DNA of 64,000 nucleotides from Rhodococcoides trifolii (GTDB lineage Bacteria; Actinomycetota; Actinomycetes; Mycobacteriales; Mycobacteriaceae). Position 1 is the first letter of the stretch; the number at the start of each line of letters is the position of its first letter. Below, piece after piece: positions 25,480 to 33,837 of this stretch. The stretch spans positions 124,001 to 188,000 of the forward strand of contig NZ_BMCU01000006.1 of the NCBI RefSeq assembly GCF_014635345.1, in the 5' to 3' direction. The position numbers were made by a program, and so were the translations under genes. A model generated the notes under the pieces. It did no database searches and was not told where the DNA came from. It worked only from the letters and a program-made list of their open reading frames with translations.

Positions 25480-25878
25480 TGCAATTCCCTTCGAGTACGA
25501 GGCCGCTGGAGGACCCCGAAGTTACCCGCAAACGCCCAACTGTGGTCGGGTTTTGCGTGAAGGACCGGGCGGGTCGGACCAGCGCCGATCGGTCTGGTTG
25601 TGGTGCTTCACCAGAAGGACACGGAGATGCCGTCGCACCCGTGTGCCAAGACCGTGCTCAACCGACTCGGTGTCGTCTCGTCCGCCCTTCGAGTGGCCGC
25701 GAAATTCTTCTCGGGGTCGGGCCCCTCGGAAGCCGCTGCGTCCAGGGCGTCGTGACTGTGCACAAGTGGTCGCTGAACCTGCGCCGCTGCGTGAGGTGCA
25801 TTTTGCAGGGAAAGCTGGAGTAGCCCGGTTGTGGGTGTACCCTTGGGTTGAACCTTCAACTTACAAAGGAACTTGGCC
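25480..25878. other. Intergenic region upstream of VOC gene
   Basis: No convincing gene. A possible 42-aa ORF at 25627-25755 (plus) has a purine-rich leader but no recognisable family. GTTGAACCTTCAAC at 25847-25860, arms of 6 with a 2-nt spacer, lies just upstream of the VOC ribosome site and could be an operator. Confidence 0.4.
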
Positions 25879-26397
25879 ATGCCCATCCAGCGCCTCAACC
25901 ACGCAGTACTCCACGTTAGCGACCTGACAGAAGCCGTCGCGTTCTACACCGACGTCCTCGGGTTCCGGGTCAAGCTGGAGATGGGAAATCAGGCTGCGTT
26001 CCTACAGGCTGATGCCAGTACCAACGACCACGACCTCGGGCTGTTCCAGATGGGTCCGGGCGCCCAGCCCAGCGATGCTGGACGTCGTACTGTCGGGCTC
26101 TATCACCTGGCGTGGGAGGTGCAGACACTCGCCGACCTCGCCGAGATTGCCCAGAAGCTCAGTGCAGCAAATGCATTGGTCGGTGCGAGTGATCACGGCT
26201 CTACCAAGAGTTTGTACGGCAAGGACCCGAGCGGCATCGAATTCGAAATCGTATGGCTGGTGCCCCTCGAACTGTTGGACGCGGCGGCCATCGAGGGAAG
26301 CAAAAGCATCGGACCGCTGGACTTGCAGAAAGAGATCGACCGTTACGGCATCGGCACCCTCAGTGGCGTAGGAGTGTCCTCCCCGGCGAAGGTGTAA
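25879..26397 (+). CDS. VOC family dioxygenase-like protein
   Basis: A 172-aa vicinal-oxygen-chelate protein resembling extradiol-dioxygenase-like single-domain members. Candidate metal ligands are His in RLNHAVLHV, His in LYHLAWEV and Glu in GIEFEIVW. ATG 25879 sits 8 nt after AAAGGA; an in-frame TTG at 25873 is too close to that site. Extradiol cleavage is possible, but glyoxalase-like lyase activity cannot be excluded. Confidence 0.75.
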   Translation: MPIQRLNHAVLHVSDLTEAVAFYTDVLGFRVKLEMGNQAAFLQADASTNDHDLGLFQMGPGAQPSDAGRRTVGLYHLAWEVQTLADLAEIAQKLSAANALVGASDHGSTKSLYGKDPSGIEFEIVWLVPLELLDAAAIEGSKSIGPLDLQKEIDRYGIGTLSGVGVSSPAKV

Positions 26398-26470
26398 GCA
26401 GCGACGCATTCGCACGGGAGTTCGGGGTACTGGAGCGGCGTCGGCGGTTGAGAACTGCTGGTTCGATGAT

Positions 26471-26517
26471 CGCCGATGGGTATCAACGGGGCGTATTTGT
26501 CGTCGTACCCATCGGCG
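26471..26517. terminator. Hairpin between convergent genes
   Basis: CGCCGATGGGTA (26471-26482) pairs perfectly over 12 bp with TACCCATCGGCG (26506-26517). It lies between the convergent VOC and SDR genes and probably ends both transcripts. No T-run follows. Confidence 0.5.
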
Positions 26518-26531
26518 GACCGATTGGGTGA

Positions 26532-27350
26532 TCAGCTCGTGAGCGCAGCCAGCAGCTTGTCGGTCAGGGGAGTCGGAGTCGCTGCGACAGCGGCTTTCTG
26601 GACTCGGCTCGCTGTGTCCAGGATGTATCGCCGCTTGGGCCGTGAGGACGTAAGGGCGTGCTCGACGGCTTTGGTGACGCGTTTCGGGTCAGCTGCGATT
26701 TTCTGAGTGCGCCCCAGCAGCTTTCGGCTGCCTTCGAGGTGCTTCGCGTACAGCACTCGGTTCTCGCTGCTCAAGTTGGCGGTCATGGCGTCGTAGTCGT
26801 CGAGCATTCCGTCCCACATGTCCGTCTTGATGGGTCCGGGCTCGATCAATGACACCGGAATTCTCCACGGCCGCAGTTCTATTCGCAGTGCGTCGCCGAT
26901 TGCTTCGATCGCGTACTTCGACGCGCTGTACGCGCCGGTGCCGGGTGTGGTGATCAGACCGCTGACGGAGGACATGAAGACGATTCTTCCGGCGGCGGTA
27001 CGAATGGCAGGGAGGACCGCCTGGGTCACGGCGACCTGCGACACCACGTTGACGTCGAGTTGCCGGGAGAGGTCGTCGAGGGACAGTCCCTCCACTGGCC
27101 CGCTGACGATGATGCCCGCGTTGTTGACGACTCCGTCCAGCTTCTGCGGAAGGTGTTGGGGCAGTTCGGCAATAGAATCTCGGTCGGTTATGTCGAGGTG
27201 GATTCCGTGTACGTTCGTCATTGCGTCGAGGCTGGTGAGCGCGGCCTGTGAGCGTGCGGTGCCATACACCGTCCACCCAGCTTCGCTCATGCGTCGGGTG
27301 ATGGCGAGTCCGATGCCGCGTCCGGCACCTGTGACGAGTAGCGATGGCAT
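26532..27350 (-). CDS. SDR family oxidoreductase
   Basis: A 272-aa short-chain dehydrogenase with TGAGRGIG at residues 7-14, NNAG near 97 and a YSASK catalytic motif near residue 155. The C-terminus is longer than in the cluster SDRs and includes a region typical of the retinol/17-beta-HSD-like classical group. ATG 27350 follows AGGAGA. It stands alone, convergent with the VOC gene. Substrate unknown. Confidence 0.82.
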   Translation of the reverse strand: MPSLLVTGAGRGIGLAITRRMSEAGWTVYGTARSQAALTSLDAMTNVHGIHLDITDRDSIAELPQHLPQKLDGVVNNAGIIVSGPVEGLSLDDLSRQLDVNVVSQVAVTQAVLPAIRTAAGRIVFMSSVSGLITTPGTGAYSASKYAIEAIGDALRIELRPWRIPVSLIEPGPIKTDMWDGMLDDYDAMTANLSSENRVLYAKHLEGSRKLLGRTQKIAADPKRVTKAVEHALTSSRPKRRYILDTASRVQKAAVAATPTPLTDKLLAALTS

Positions 27351-27414
27351 GACGATCTCCTGTCGGTGGGGTGAAACCGTATGTGACTGTACTCATAACT
27401 GACTAGACTCAATA

Positions 27415-27665
27415 TCAATTCCCGAAAGTGGCCTGCCACCGCTGATCGACATCGAGGACACTGACAGCCAGAGCGAGCAGCAGGAGGACCCCCGATGACC
27501 GCCACCGAAGAACGTAATGACCGAGCGGCCGAGGGTGGCCGCTGCTGCTGCCCGTGCCTCCATCGCCATCCGCGAGCGAAGCGGCCGGGAGGTGCCGCTG
27601 TGGCTTCGCGACACCGCTGCCGACCGTCCGACCACTGTCATGTTGCGCTTTCAGCAGGCCGACGG
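27415..27665 (+). pseudogene. Decayed copy of the two-gene cassette at 49842-50332
   Basis: The frame ending at the TGA that overlaps the ATG at 27495 encodes EDTDSQSEQQEDPR, close to the C-terminus of the intact gene at 49842-50171. The following stretch carries RPRVAAAARASIAIRER then REVPLWLRDTAADRPTT, clearly related to the 54-aa gene at 50168-50332, but in the frame of the ATG at 27517, one base away from the frame that has AGGAGG at 27482-27487 and ATG at 27495. It therefore looks like a truncated first gene and a frameshifted second gene. The rest of 27351-27949 shows nothing else. Confidence 0.6.
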
Positions 27666-27949
27666 CAGGAGGTAGACGTCGGCGGTCAGTGATCGGGATT
27701 TCCGCCAACCGGGCGCCCATACGAGGGAATCTGCTGGCGTGACTGTTCGACACCGAGTCCGGAGAATAAGAGGTGCAGCGCATAGTGTTGCGCAGATCGA
27801 AATGCCTCGATCGGGAATCCGTTCAGCGAGTAGTCGCAGCAACCACCGAAACAGTCTTTCGACGTAGTTCATACCTGTGCGTAGGAGCCTTCGGTTCTGG
27901 GTAAACACAAGTGACCACGGACACAATTTCTACGAAAGGGACCACCATC

Positions 27950-28093
27950 ATGGCTGACCTCACCGACAAGCAGGCAGAACAAGCTGAGAAGAGCGGATCG
28001 GCCGAAGAGGCTGTCGGCAACAGTCCCCTGCAGAACGAGGACGTCTCGGATCAGGATGCAGCCAAGAACGATGAGGCCAAGGACAAGGGCTGA
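27950..28093 (+). CDS. Small acidic hydrophilic protein
   Basis: A 47-aa protein of almost only Asp, Glu, Lys, Gln, Ala and Ser (starts MADLTDKQAEQAEKSGSAEE), with no hydrophobic core, hence probably disordered and cytosolic. GAAAGGG precedes the ATG at 27950; an in-frame GTG at 27911 is an alternative start. The terminator-like hairpin at 28233-28270 supports a real short transcript. Function unknown; stress-related charged proteins look like this, but that is only a resemblance. Confidence 0.55.
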   Translation: MADLTDKQAEQAEKSGSAEEAVGNSPLQNEDVSDQDAAKNDEAKDKG

Positions 28094-28232
28094 CCACAAC
28101 GGCTGACATCACCGGCAATCAGGCGCATGGGGCCTAGGAACACGTAGCAAGCGGAAGATGAACCGCCGCAACGAGTCCAAAGCCCGCGATGGGCAGTTGC
28201 CGTAGTCGACCGGGGACGTACTCTCCGGACAG

Positions 28233-28270
28233 AAAGGCCCTGGTGGGTTTAGCCACTCACCAGGGCCTTT
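28233..28270. terminator. Strong hairpin terminator
   Basis: AAAGGCCCTGGTG (28233-28245) and CACCAGGGCCTTT (28258-28270) form a perfect 13-bp stem with a 12-nt loop. The A-rich/T-rich ends make it a bidirectional intrinsic terminator between the small acidic gene and the amidohydrolase. Confidence 0.75.
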
Positions 28271-28365
28271 GCTACATGTCGGTGATGGTTGGATAGGTCC
28301 CCGCCCCGGGTGCGGCGCTCAACCGCCGAAGTCGTCCTACCAGGCTCGATCGACAGCCGAAGAGC

Positions 28366-29373
28366 TTACTGTTGCGCGGGGGTTCCGGTGGTCAGTCGAG
28401 GTAGGAGTCGATAAGCGTTGTCGTGCATGACCTGCGCGAGCATTACAGGTCTGTTCGAGAAGTACTCGTCGACGTTGTCGGTGAACCAGCCCGCGGTGCG
28501 TGGGTTGGCAGCGGGGAAGTCGGTGCCGAACAGAATGTGGTCCGAGTCGACGAAGTTCTCGAGTGCCACCAGGTTCGTTTCGAATCCCGACAGGGCGGTT
28601 TCGTAGTAGAACGTCCGGAAGTCGGCGAGGATCTCGTCTGCGGTCAGTTCGCTGTCGAGATGAAATGCGCACAGAGCGGCGACGCGGGCGGCTAGGTAGG
28701 GCGTGCTGCCGCCGGAATGGGCGAGAACGATCCTCACGTTCGGGAACTGCCGTTTGCGTCCGCTGGTCACCAGATCGGCGGCGCCCTTGTAGGTCTCGTT
28801 CGGGGTTTCACTGATCGGGGTGGGCAAGAGCTGGCTCGGGGCCCGATTGCTGCCCGGTGTCTGCTCGCCGTGCAAGAACACCACTGCGTTGCGGCGGTCG
28901 AGTTCGGCCCACAGCGGTTCGAAGATCGGGTCGCCCAGGGATCGGGCCTCGTCACCGACGCCGTACACGTTGGTCAGCGTGACGCCGTCGGCTCCCAACA
29001 CGTCGAATGCGTATGTCAGCTCGTCGAGCGCGGCGTCGGTGTCCGTCGGGGTCGGTAAATGTGCGAACAGGCCGAACCGCCCCGGGTGGTCGTCCGCTGC
29101 CTGACGGGACTGGGTGTTCACCTCGCGGGCGAAGTGATGGCGCTTGTTCTCCGGGAGCCGAGATTCGATGTCGTTGGGTACGGACAGGATCGCGGTACCG
29201 ATGCCCAGCTGATCCATGAAGTCCACACTGACCTGAGGTGTCCAGGGCTTTTCGTCCTCCTTGAACTTCCAGCCGGACGTGTCGCCGAATAGACCCGAGG
29301 TGAGCATGCTGGTCGGCATGAAGTGGTGGTGAAAATCGATTCGACCCGGTCTGGTGGCGCTTTCGGCAGTCAT
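28366..29373 (-). CDS. Amidohydrolase family protein, ACMSD-like
   Basis: A 335-aa TIM-barrel amidohydrolase of the group containing aminocarboxymuconate-semialdehyde decarboxylase and o-pyrocatechuate/gamma-resorcylate decarboxylases. The first strand shows DFHHHFMP (metal His-x-His), and the C-terminal part has FGTDFPAANPR with the conserved Asp. It may decarboxylate an aromatic or muconate-type acid. The ATG at 29373 is preferred to a GTG at 29382. Divergent from a MarR gene with a perfect palindrome between them, so regulation by that protein is likely. Confidence 0.78.
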   Translation of the reverse strand: MTAESATRPGRIDFHHHFMPTSMLTSGLFGDTSGWKFKEDEKPWTPQVSVDFMDQLGIGTAILSVPNDIESRLPENKRHHFAREVNTQSRQAADDHPGRFGLFAHLPTPTDTDAALDELTYAFDVLGADGVTLTNVYGVGDEARSLGDPIFEPLWAELDRRNAVVFLHGEQTPGSNRAPSQLLPTPISETPNETYKGAADLVTSGRKRQFPNVRIVLAHSGGSTPYLAARVAALCAFHLDSELTADEILADFRTFYYETALSGFETNLVALENFVDSDHILFGTDFPAANPRTAGWFTDNVDEYFSNRPVMLAQVMHDNAYRLLPRLTTGTPAQQ

Positions 29374-29399
29374 ACCCACCACTCAACCCGCAATAGTTG

Positions 29400-29414
29400 A
29401 TAATTGTCAATTAT
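29400..29414. promoter_or_regulatory. MarR-type operator palindrome
   Basis: ATAATTGTCAATTAT, perfect 7-bp arms around one base, in the 64-bp region between the divergent amidohydrolase and MarR genes. AT-rich palindromes with TTG/CAA ends are typical MarR sites. Confidence 0.65.
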
Positions 29415-29437
29415 TATCTCGTGTTAAATTTTTCTTC

Positions 29438-29875
29438 ATGGTTGACGCCGCCCCCGAGCTTCGGCTCCTCGACGCTTTGTACCGGCTGAACAAGTTGGTT
29501 GTGGCCGACGCCCGTGTTCACGTCGCTGCGAGCGCCGATCTGGACCTCGTGGACTTCCTGGTGCTGCGCACGGTAAAGATGGGCATCGATAATCCAGGTG
29601 ATCTCGTGAGCGACCTCGGTCTGAACCCGTCCGTTCTCAGCAGGTCGCTATCGAGGCTTGTCGACTCCGGATTGGTGACTCGCGAGATCGATGTCACGGA
29701 CTCGCGCCGGTCACGAATCCGATTGACAGACAGCGGTCTACAGACGACCGACGACATCGGGGCGCGAATGAGACCCAGTCTGGCCAAGCGGCTTCAACTC
29801 CTACCCCCGAACCGAATCCGCGTATTGTTGGACAGCCTCGACATTCTGTGTGGGGATGCGGTCGACCGAACCTGA
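29438..29875 (+). CDS. MarR family regulator
   Basis: A 145-aa winged-helix protein: LVSDLGLNPSVLSRSLSRLVDSGLVTREIDVTDSRRSRIRLT is cut here to the recognisable DSRRSRIRLT wing and the SVLSRSLSRLV recognition helix (about residues 66-76). Start ATG 29438; the leader is A/T-rich without a clear ribosome site. Probably represses itself and the divergent amidohydrolase through the palindrome at 29400-29414, with an aromatic acid as likely ligand. Confidence 0.8.
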   Translation: MVDAAPELRLLDALYRLNKLVVADARVHVAASADLDLVDFLVLRTVKMGIDNPGDLVSDLGLNPSVLSRSLSRLVDSGLVTREIDVTDSRRSRIRLTDSGLQTTDDIGARMRPSLAKRLQLLPPNRIRVLLDSLDILCGDAVDRT

Positions 29876-29915
29876 GCAGTGGTTGTTGGCTCGGACGGAC
29901 AAGGCGCGGGGCCCG

Positions 29916-30578
29916 TCAGGTCAGTGCTGAAGGGTAGCGGGCGTCGGCATCGACACGCGTTTCGTGCAGGTCGAGGTAGGTAGGAGCGATTTCGGCAGCG
30001 GATGTTCCGGGCTGTCCGGATCCGATCCAGGCGCTGATCGCCAGATGTGCTGCGTAGACGCCATGCTTGGCGAGAACGTTGTGCAGGTTGAGCACCCAGT
30101 TGCGGAGACCGGCAGAAGCGATACTGATGTTCGCGAAAGACGGTGTCGGATCGACCGATCCGCCGCCCGTAGTGACAATGATGGTCCCGGTTTTCGCGGC
30201 AATCATTTCGTCGACGACCTGTCTCACGACATGTATTGCACTGAAGTAGAAGTCCAATTGCGGTTGAAGATTGGCCGGCGTGACGTCGAGCACGTCGGCA
30301 GCGGGCAGAGTTGCGTCGGCCGCCGAGAACTCGAGAACGTCCACGTCGCCGAGAGTCGTGCGGATCTGGGCGAACGCTTCGGTAATCGACTCCGGTACCA
30401 GCAGGTCCGCCGTGAAGCCGGTTGCGTCGATTCCCTCGTCTGCGAGCAGGGCGGTCAGCGAGTCCAACTTTGTTCTGTTTCGGGCGACGAGCGCGACGGC
30501 GAACCCCTCTTGTCCGAAGACACGGGCGATCGCCAGTCCCATCCCAGATCCTGCACCGACAATGACGATCAGCGACAC
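29916..30578 (-). CDS. SDR-like oxidoreductase
   Basis: A 220-aa short SDR. The nucleotide-binding motif GAGSGMG is at residues 8-14. The expected Tyr-x3-Lys catalytic pair is not obvious: the corresponding region reads FANISIASAGLRNW, so it may be a catalytically atypical member. GTG start at 30578. Divergent from the HxlR regulator with about 100 bp between them, hence probably its target. Confidence 0.72.
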   Translation of the reverse strand: MSLIVIVGAGSGMGLAIARVFGQEGFAVALVARNRTKLDSLTALLADEGIDATGFTADLLVPESITEAFAQIRTTLGDVDVLEFSAADATLPAADVLDVTPANLQPQLDFYFSAIHVVRQVVDEMIAAKTGTIIVTTGGGSVDPTPSFANISIASAGLRNWVLNLHNVLAKHGVYAAHLAISAWIGSGQPGTSAAEIAPTYLDLHETRVDADARYPSALT

Positions 30579-30676
30579 GGTTCCATCCCATCCTGGTTAC
30601 TATTCGTCTGTTACAACATCATTCGTGCACAGAATCCCCGACACAAGAGGGCACATTCGTGTTCGTGAGGAGCGGA

Positions 30677-31081
30677 ATGGCCATCAGCGAGAACAACACG
30701 ACCGCGCGCACACCGGTGCCCGGCCCGTGCGACGGGTGGGGTGATGATGCGCCGTTGATTCGCAGCATCCTCGACCGCGTGGGAGACAAGTGGGGCATCC
30801 TCGTCATCGCCGTTCTCCGGGACGCGCCGTTGCGATACAAGCAGTTGCAGCGCTCGGTGCCCGGTATATCCCAGAGGATGCTCACCCTCGCCCTGCGCCA
30901 CCTCGAACGCGATGGACTGGTGACGCGCACAGTTCACGCCGAAGTGCCGTTGCGCGTCGAATACAGCTTGACCTCACTCGGTTTATCACTTCTCGACCAC
31001 GTCTTGGGCCTGGCCATGTGGGTATCGACACACGTCGAGGAGATCCAGCATCACCGTGACGAGTTCGACCGGCGAACCTGA
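30677..31081 (+). CDS. HxlR family regulator
   Basis: A 134-aa winged-helix protein of the HxlR type: DRVGDKWGILVIAVL, then RYKQLQRSVPGISQRMLTLALRHLERDGLV and a wing ending in VEYSLT. One Cys (PGPCDGW, near residue 20) sits where redox- or aldehyde-sensing HxlR proteins have theirs. ATG 30677 follows GAGGAG; a GTG at 30659 is an alternative. Likely controls the divergent SDR and perhaps the luciferase-like gene downstream. Confidence 0.8.
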   Translation: MAISENNTTARTPVPGPCDGWGDDAPLIRSILDRVGDKWGILVIAVLRDAPLRYKQLQRSVPGISQRMLTLALRHLERDGLVTRTVHAEVPLRVEYSLTSLGLSLLDHVLGLAMWVSTHVEEIQHHRDEFDRRT

Positions 31082-31453
31082 TTCGGCGACATCATGATCG
31101 ATGCATCCGGTCCCGGTGGCGTGGTGATCGAGGACAGTGATCCGTCTCTCTCACATCGCGGGCCGATTCGGCCGTGTAAGCGAAACAGGTTGTCTCAGTT
31201 CGGTAGTCCGAAGGGGCGGGAGGAGTTGTGCCGGCAGGCCGCCGGGAACACGTTCGCTGCACGAAGCGAGATGCTTGCTCGGGCGGGCAGTCCCGTGTCC
31301 ACCTTGCGGCATCACAAGCTCAATGGGTCAGTGTCCTCGGCGCTGCATTCGGGTGTGGAGATGGAGCAGCGCGGAACATTTTCTCGGTCGAGATGGTTGA
31401 CTTGTAAACTAACCCAGGGTCCACATCGTGTGCCCCGACCGAGAGGCCCAGCA
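31082..31453. other. Intergenic region before luciferase-like gene
   Basis: No coding signal was seen. Near the 3' end, TTGACTTGTAAACTAA (31396-31411) combines a possible -35 hexamer with a partly palindromic AGT-TTACA-AGT element that could be an HxlR-type site for the gene at 31454. Confidence 0.35.
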
Positions 31454-32482
31454 ATGCATGTAGGTGTGGACAGCTTCGTGTCCTCCGTAACCGACCCGAC
31501 CGACGGCCGCGTGATCGGCGCTTCCGAGCGAATGGAGCATCTGCTCGAGGAGATCACCCTCGCCGATCGGGTGGGTCTGTACTCGTTCGGGGTCGGCGAG
31601 CACCACCGCAGCGAGTACTACGATTCCGCTCCGTCGATCATCCTGGCGGCCGCGGCAGCTCGCACGGAACGAATTCGGCTGGGCAGTGCGGTCAAGGTTC
31701 TCAGTGCGGACGATCCGGTGCGGGTCTTCCAGGAATTCGCCACCCTGGATCTGATCTCGAAGGGACGGACGGATCTGGTCGTGGGCCGCGGCTCCTTCAC
31801 CGAGTCGTTCCCCCTGTTCGGTCTGGACCTGGCCGACTACGACTCGCTGTTCATCGAGAAGCTCGAGCTGCTGCTGCAGATCCGCGACAACGTCGAGGTG
31901 ACGTGGTCGGGCAAGCACCGGCCGGCTCTGACGCGGCAGAGCATCTACCCGCGTCCCGCGCAGGATCCTCTGCCGATCTGGGTGGGCGTCGGCGGCAGTC
32001 CCGAATCATTCGCTCGCGCAGGTCTGTTGGGGTTGCCGTTGATGATCGCGATCATCGGCGGTGAGCCGCGCCAGTTCGCGCCGCTCGTCGATCTGTACCG
32101 CCGCGCGGGTGCGCAGGCAGGTCATGCGCCGGAGAAGCTGAAAGTGGGCCTGCACGTGTTCGGGTTCGTCGCGGAGACCACGCAGGCGGCGTCGGACACC
32201 ATCTACCCCGGGTGGAACGAGATGTTCACGAAGATCTCGCGCGAGCGGGGATTCGCGCGACCGACCCGAGCGCAGTTCGATGCCACGTCCGGACCGAACG
32301 GTGCCTTCTTCATGGGTGACCCGCAAACGGTGGCCGAGAAGATCGCGCGAGTCGGCGAACAGCTCGGCGGTGTGGATCGGTTGTCTCTGCAGATGACCAA
32401 TCCCCGCTTGGCTCACAGTGATCTGCTCCGCGGGATAGAGCTGCTGGGAACGGAGGTCGCACCGCTGGTGGCCGATCTCTGA
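31454..32482 (+). CDS. LLM-class flavin-dependent monooxygenase
   Basis: A 342-aa luciferase-like TIM-barrel protein. FGVGEHHRSEYY near residues 45-56, ERIRLGSAVKVLSADDPVRVFQEFATLDLIS (cut to its core LGSAVKVLS) and a C-terminal GDPQTVAEKI block are typical of bacterial-luciferase-like oxidoreductases. The ATG at 31454 has GAGAGG upstream; the open frame from 31094 is not coding-like. It needs a reduced flavin supplied by a partner reductase that is not adjacent. Substrate unknown. Confidence 0.82.
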   Translation: MHVGVDSFVSSVTDPTDGRVIGASERMEHLLEEITLADRVGLYSFGVGEHHRSEYYDSAPSIILAAAAARTERIRLGSAVKVLSADDPVRVFQEFATLDLISKGRTDLVVGRGSFTESFPLFGLDLADYDSLFIEKLELLLQIRDNVEVTWSGKHRPALTRQSIYPRPAQDPLPIWVGVGGSPESFARAGLLGLPLMIAIIGGEPRQFAPLVDLYRRAGAQAGHAPEKLKVGLHVFGFVAETTQAASDTIYPGWNEMFTKISRERGFARPTRAQFDATSGPNGAFFMGDPQTVAEKIARVGEQLGGVDRLSLQMTNPRLAHSDLLRGIELLGTEVAPLVADL

Positions 32483-32541
32483 CTATGGGCTTCATCATGA
32501 CGAGCTAGCGGACCTACGGCCGGCTCTGCGGAATTTGAGGC

Positions 32542-32573
32542 GGGGCCGCGTCGTCTGTTGCCGAAGCGGCCCC
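32542..32573. terminator. Hairpin between convergent genes
   Basis: GGGGCCGC (32542-32549) and GCGGCCCC (32566-32573), an 8-bp GC stem with a 16-nt loop, between the luciferase-like gene and catC. Confidence 0.4.
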
Positions 32574-32647
32574 TGGTCGAGCGCCTCGAGATCAAAACGG
32601 GAACGCGCGCGCATGCTCACGTGAGGAGTCCTGCTTGCGAACGGCGC

Positions 32648-32932
32648 TCACCCCGCCGCGATATCCGACGGATGTTGTGCGAGCGGGGTCACCTCGATCG
32701 TCATGAACTCGAAAAGAGGCAGGTTCCAGAGGATCTCGTGCAGCCGCTCGTTGTCGGCTACGTGGAATATCGAAAGGTTGGAGTACTGACCGACCATGCG
32801 CCAGATGCTCACCCACTCCCCGCCGCGCTGCAGATCCTGCGAGTACGCCTTCTCCCGTGCCAGCGTGTCCGCTCGCACGTCGGCGTCCAGGTCCCGCGGC
32901 AACGCGACATCCATCTTCACCGCAAACAGCAT
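32648..32932 (-). CDS. catC: Muconolactone delta-isomerase
   Basis: A 94-aa protein with the full length and pattern of CatC: MLFAVKMDVALPRD at the N-terminus and IFHVADNERLHEILWNLPLF in the centre. It converts muconolactone to beta-ketoadipate enol-lactone in the cytosol; family members are decamers. It lies 5 nt after catA and ends the catR-catB-catA-catC operon. The next enzyme, enol-lactone hydrolase (pcaD/L), is not in the window. Confidence 0.95.
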   Translation of the reverse strand: MLFAVKMDVALPRDLDADVRADTLAREKAYSQDLQRGGEWVSIWRMVGQYSNLSIFHVADNERLHEILWNLPLFEFMTIEVTPLAQHPSDIAAG

Positions 32933-32937
32933 GAGCG

Positions 32938-33789
32938 CTAAACCTTGTCGAGGACGAAGTCGTACGTGACTTCCCTGCCCCCGTCGACGTCGTGGGGGTC
33001 GAGGATGAGTTCGGGCTTCACGGCGTCGGCGACGTCGTTGTCGTTGTACTTGTCACCGGGGAAGTAGAGCTGGGTCGTGATCTGCTGGTATCCCGGAGCG
33101 GCGACCTTGAGGTGCAGGTGCGCTGGACGCCACGGGTGCCATCCGGCTGCGGAGATGAGCTTGCCGCAGGCACCGTCGGTGGGGATCTGATAGGGAGCGG
33201 GCTGCATCGTCCGAATCTGGAAGTGGCCGTTCTCGTCTGCGGTGACGGTGCCGCGCAGGTTCCACTCAGGAATGCCGGGGGCGAACTGCGAGTAGAAACC
33301 GTCGTCGTCGGCGTGCCAGATCTCGAGAACGGCACCCAACAACGGCTGTCCGGCAACATCAGTGACCTGACCCTGGAACAGCAACGGGGTTCCGTGCTCA
33401 CCGTCGCGCATGGGGAGGACGGCGTCGTGTCCGAGCTCCGGAGCGGCGGGGACGTAGTACGGGCCTTCGATGGTGCCCTTGCTGCCGTCGCGTGTCTCAC
33501 CGGCGACCTCCTCGACTGCGTGCTCGACCCACACGTCGAGGAACAGTGGCCATTCGCCGTCCTGCCCGACGTTGATCAGCCAGGACTTGAGAGCGTTGTA
33601 CTCGTCGTAGGTGACCTTGTGGTCGTGGACCGCCTTGTGCACGGCGGCTAGAACTTCGCGAGCGAGCAAGCTGACTCGTTCGGGCGGGGTGGCAGCGGCA
33701 GCGGCCGACTTGTCGGTGGCGAAGCGCGCGGTGGCGTTGGCCCCGGATGCAGCCGCCGTAGCGGTCTCGGGTGCGTGATCGATACTCAT
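32938..33789 (-). CDS. catA: Catechol 1,2-dioxygenase
   Basis: A 283-aa intradiol dioxygenase that cleaves catechol to cis,cis-muconate. The iron ligands are all visible: Tyr166 (GFYSQF), Tyr200 (PAPYQIP), His224 and His226 (RPAHLHLKV). The N-terminal helical dimerisation domain with an Ala-rich first 35 residues precedes the catalytic beta-sandwich. ATG 33789 follows AGGAG with good spacing; an in-frame TTG two codons upstream is rejected. Cotranscribed between catB and catC. Confidence 0.96.
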   Translation of the reverse strand: MSIDHAPETATAAASGANATARFATDKSAAAAATPPERVSLLAREVLAAVHKAVHDHKVTYDEYNALKSWLINVGQDGEWPLFLDVWVEHAVEEVAGETRDGSKGTIEGPYYVPAAPELGHDAVLPMRDGEHGTPLLFQGQVTDVAGQPLLGAVLEIWHADDDGFYSQFAPGIPEWNLRGTVTADENGHFQIRTMQPAPYQIPTDGACGKLISAAGWHPWRPAHLHLKVAAPGYQQITTQLYFPGDKYNDNDVADAVKPELILDPHDVDGGREVTYDFVLDKV

Positions 33790-33837
33790 GGACAACTCCT
33801 TGTGTGAAACGGGTACAGCGGGCTGGGTCGGAAAGAA

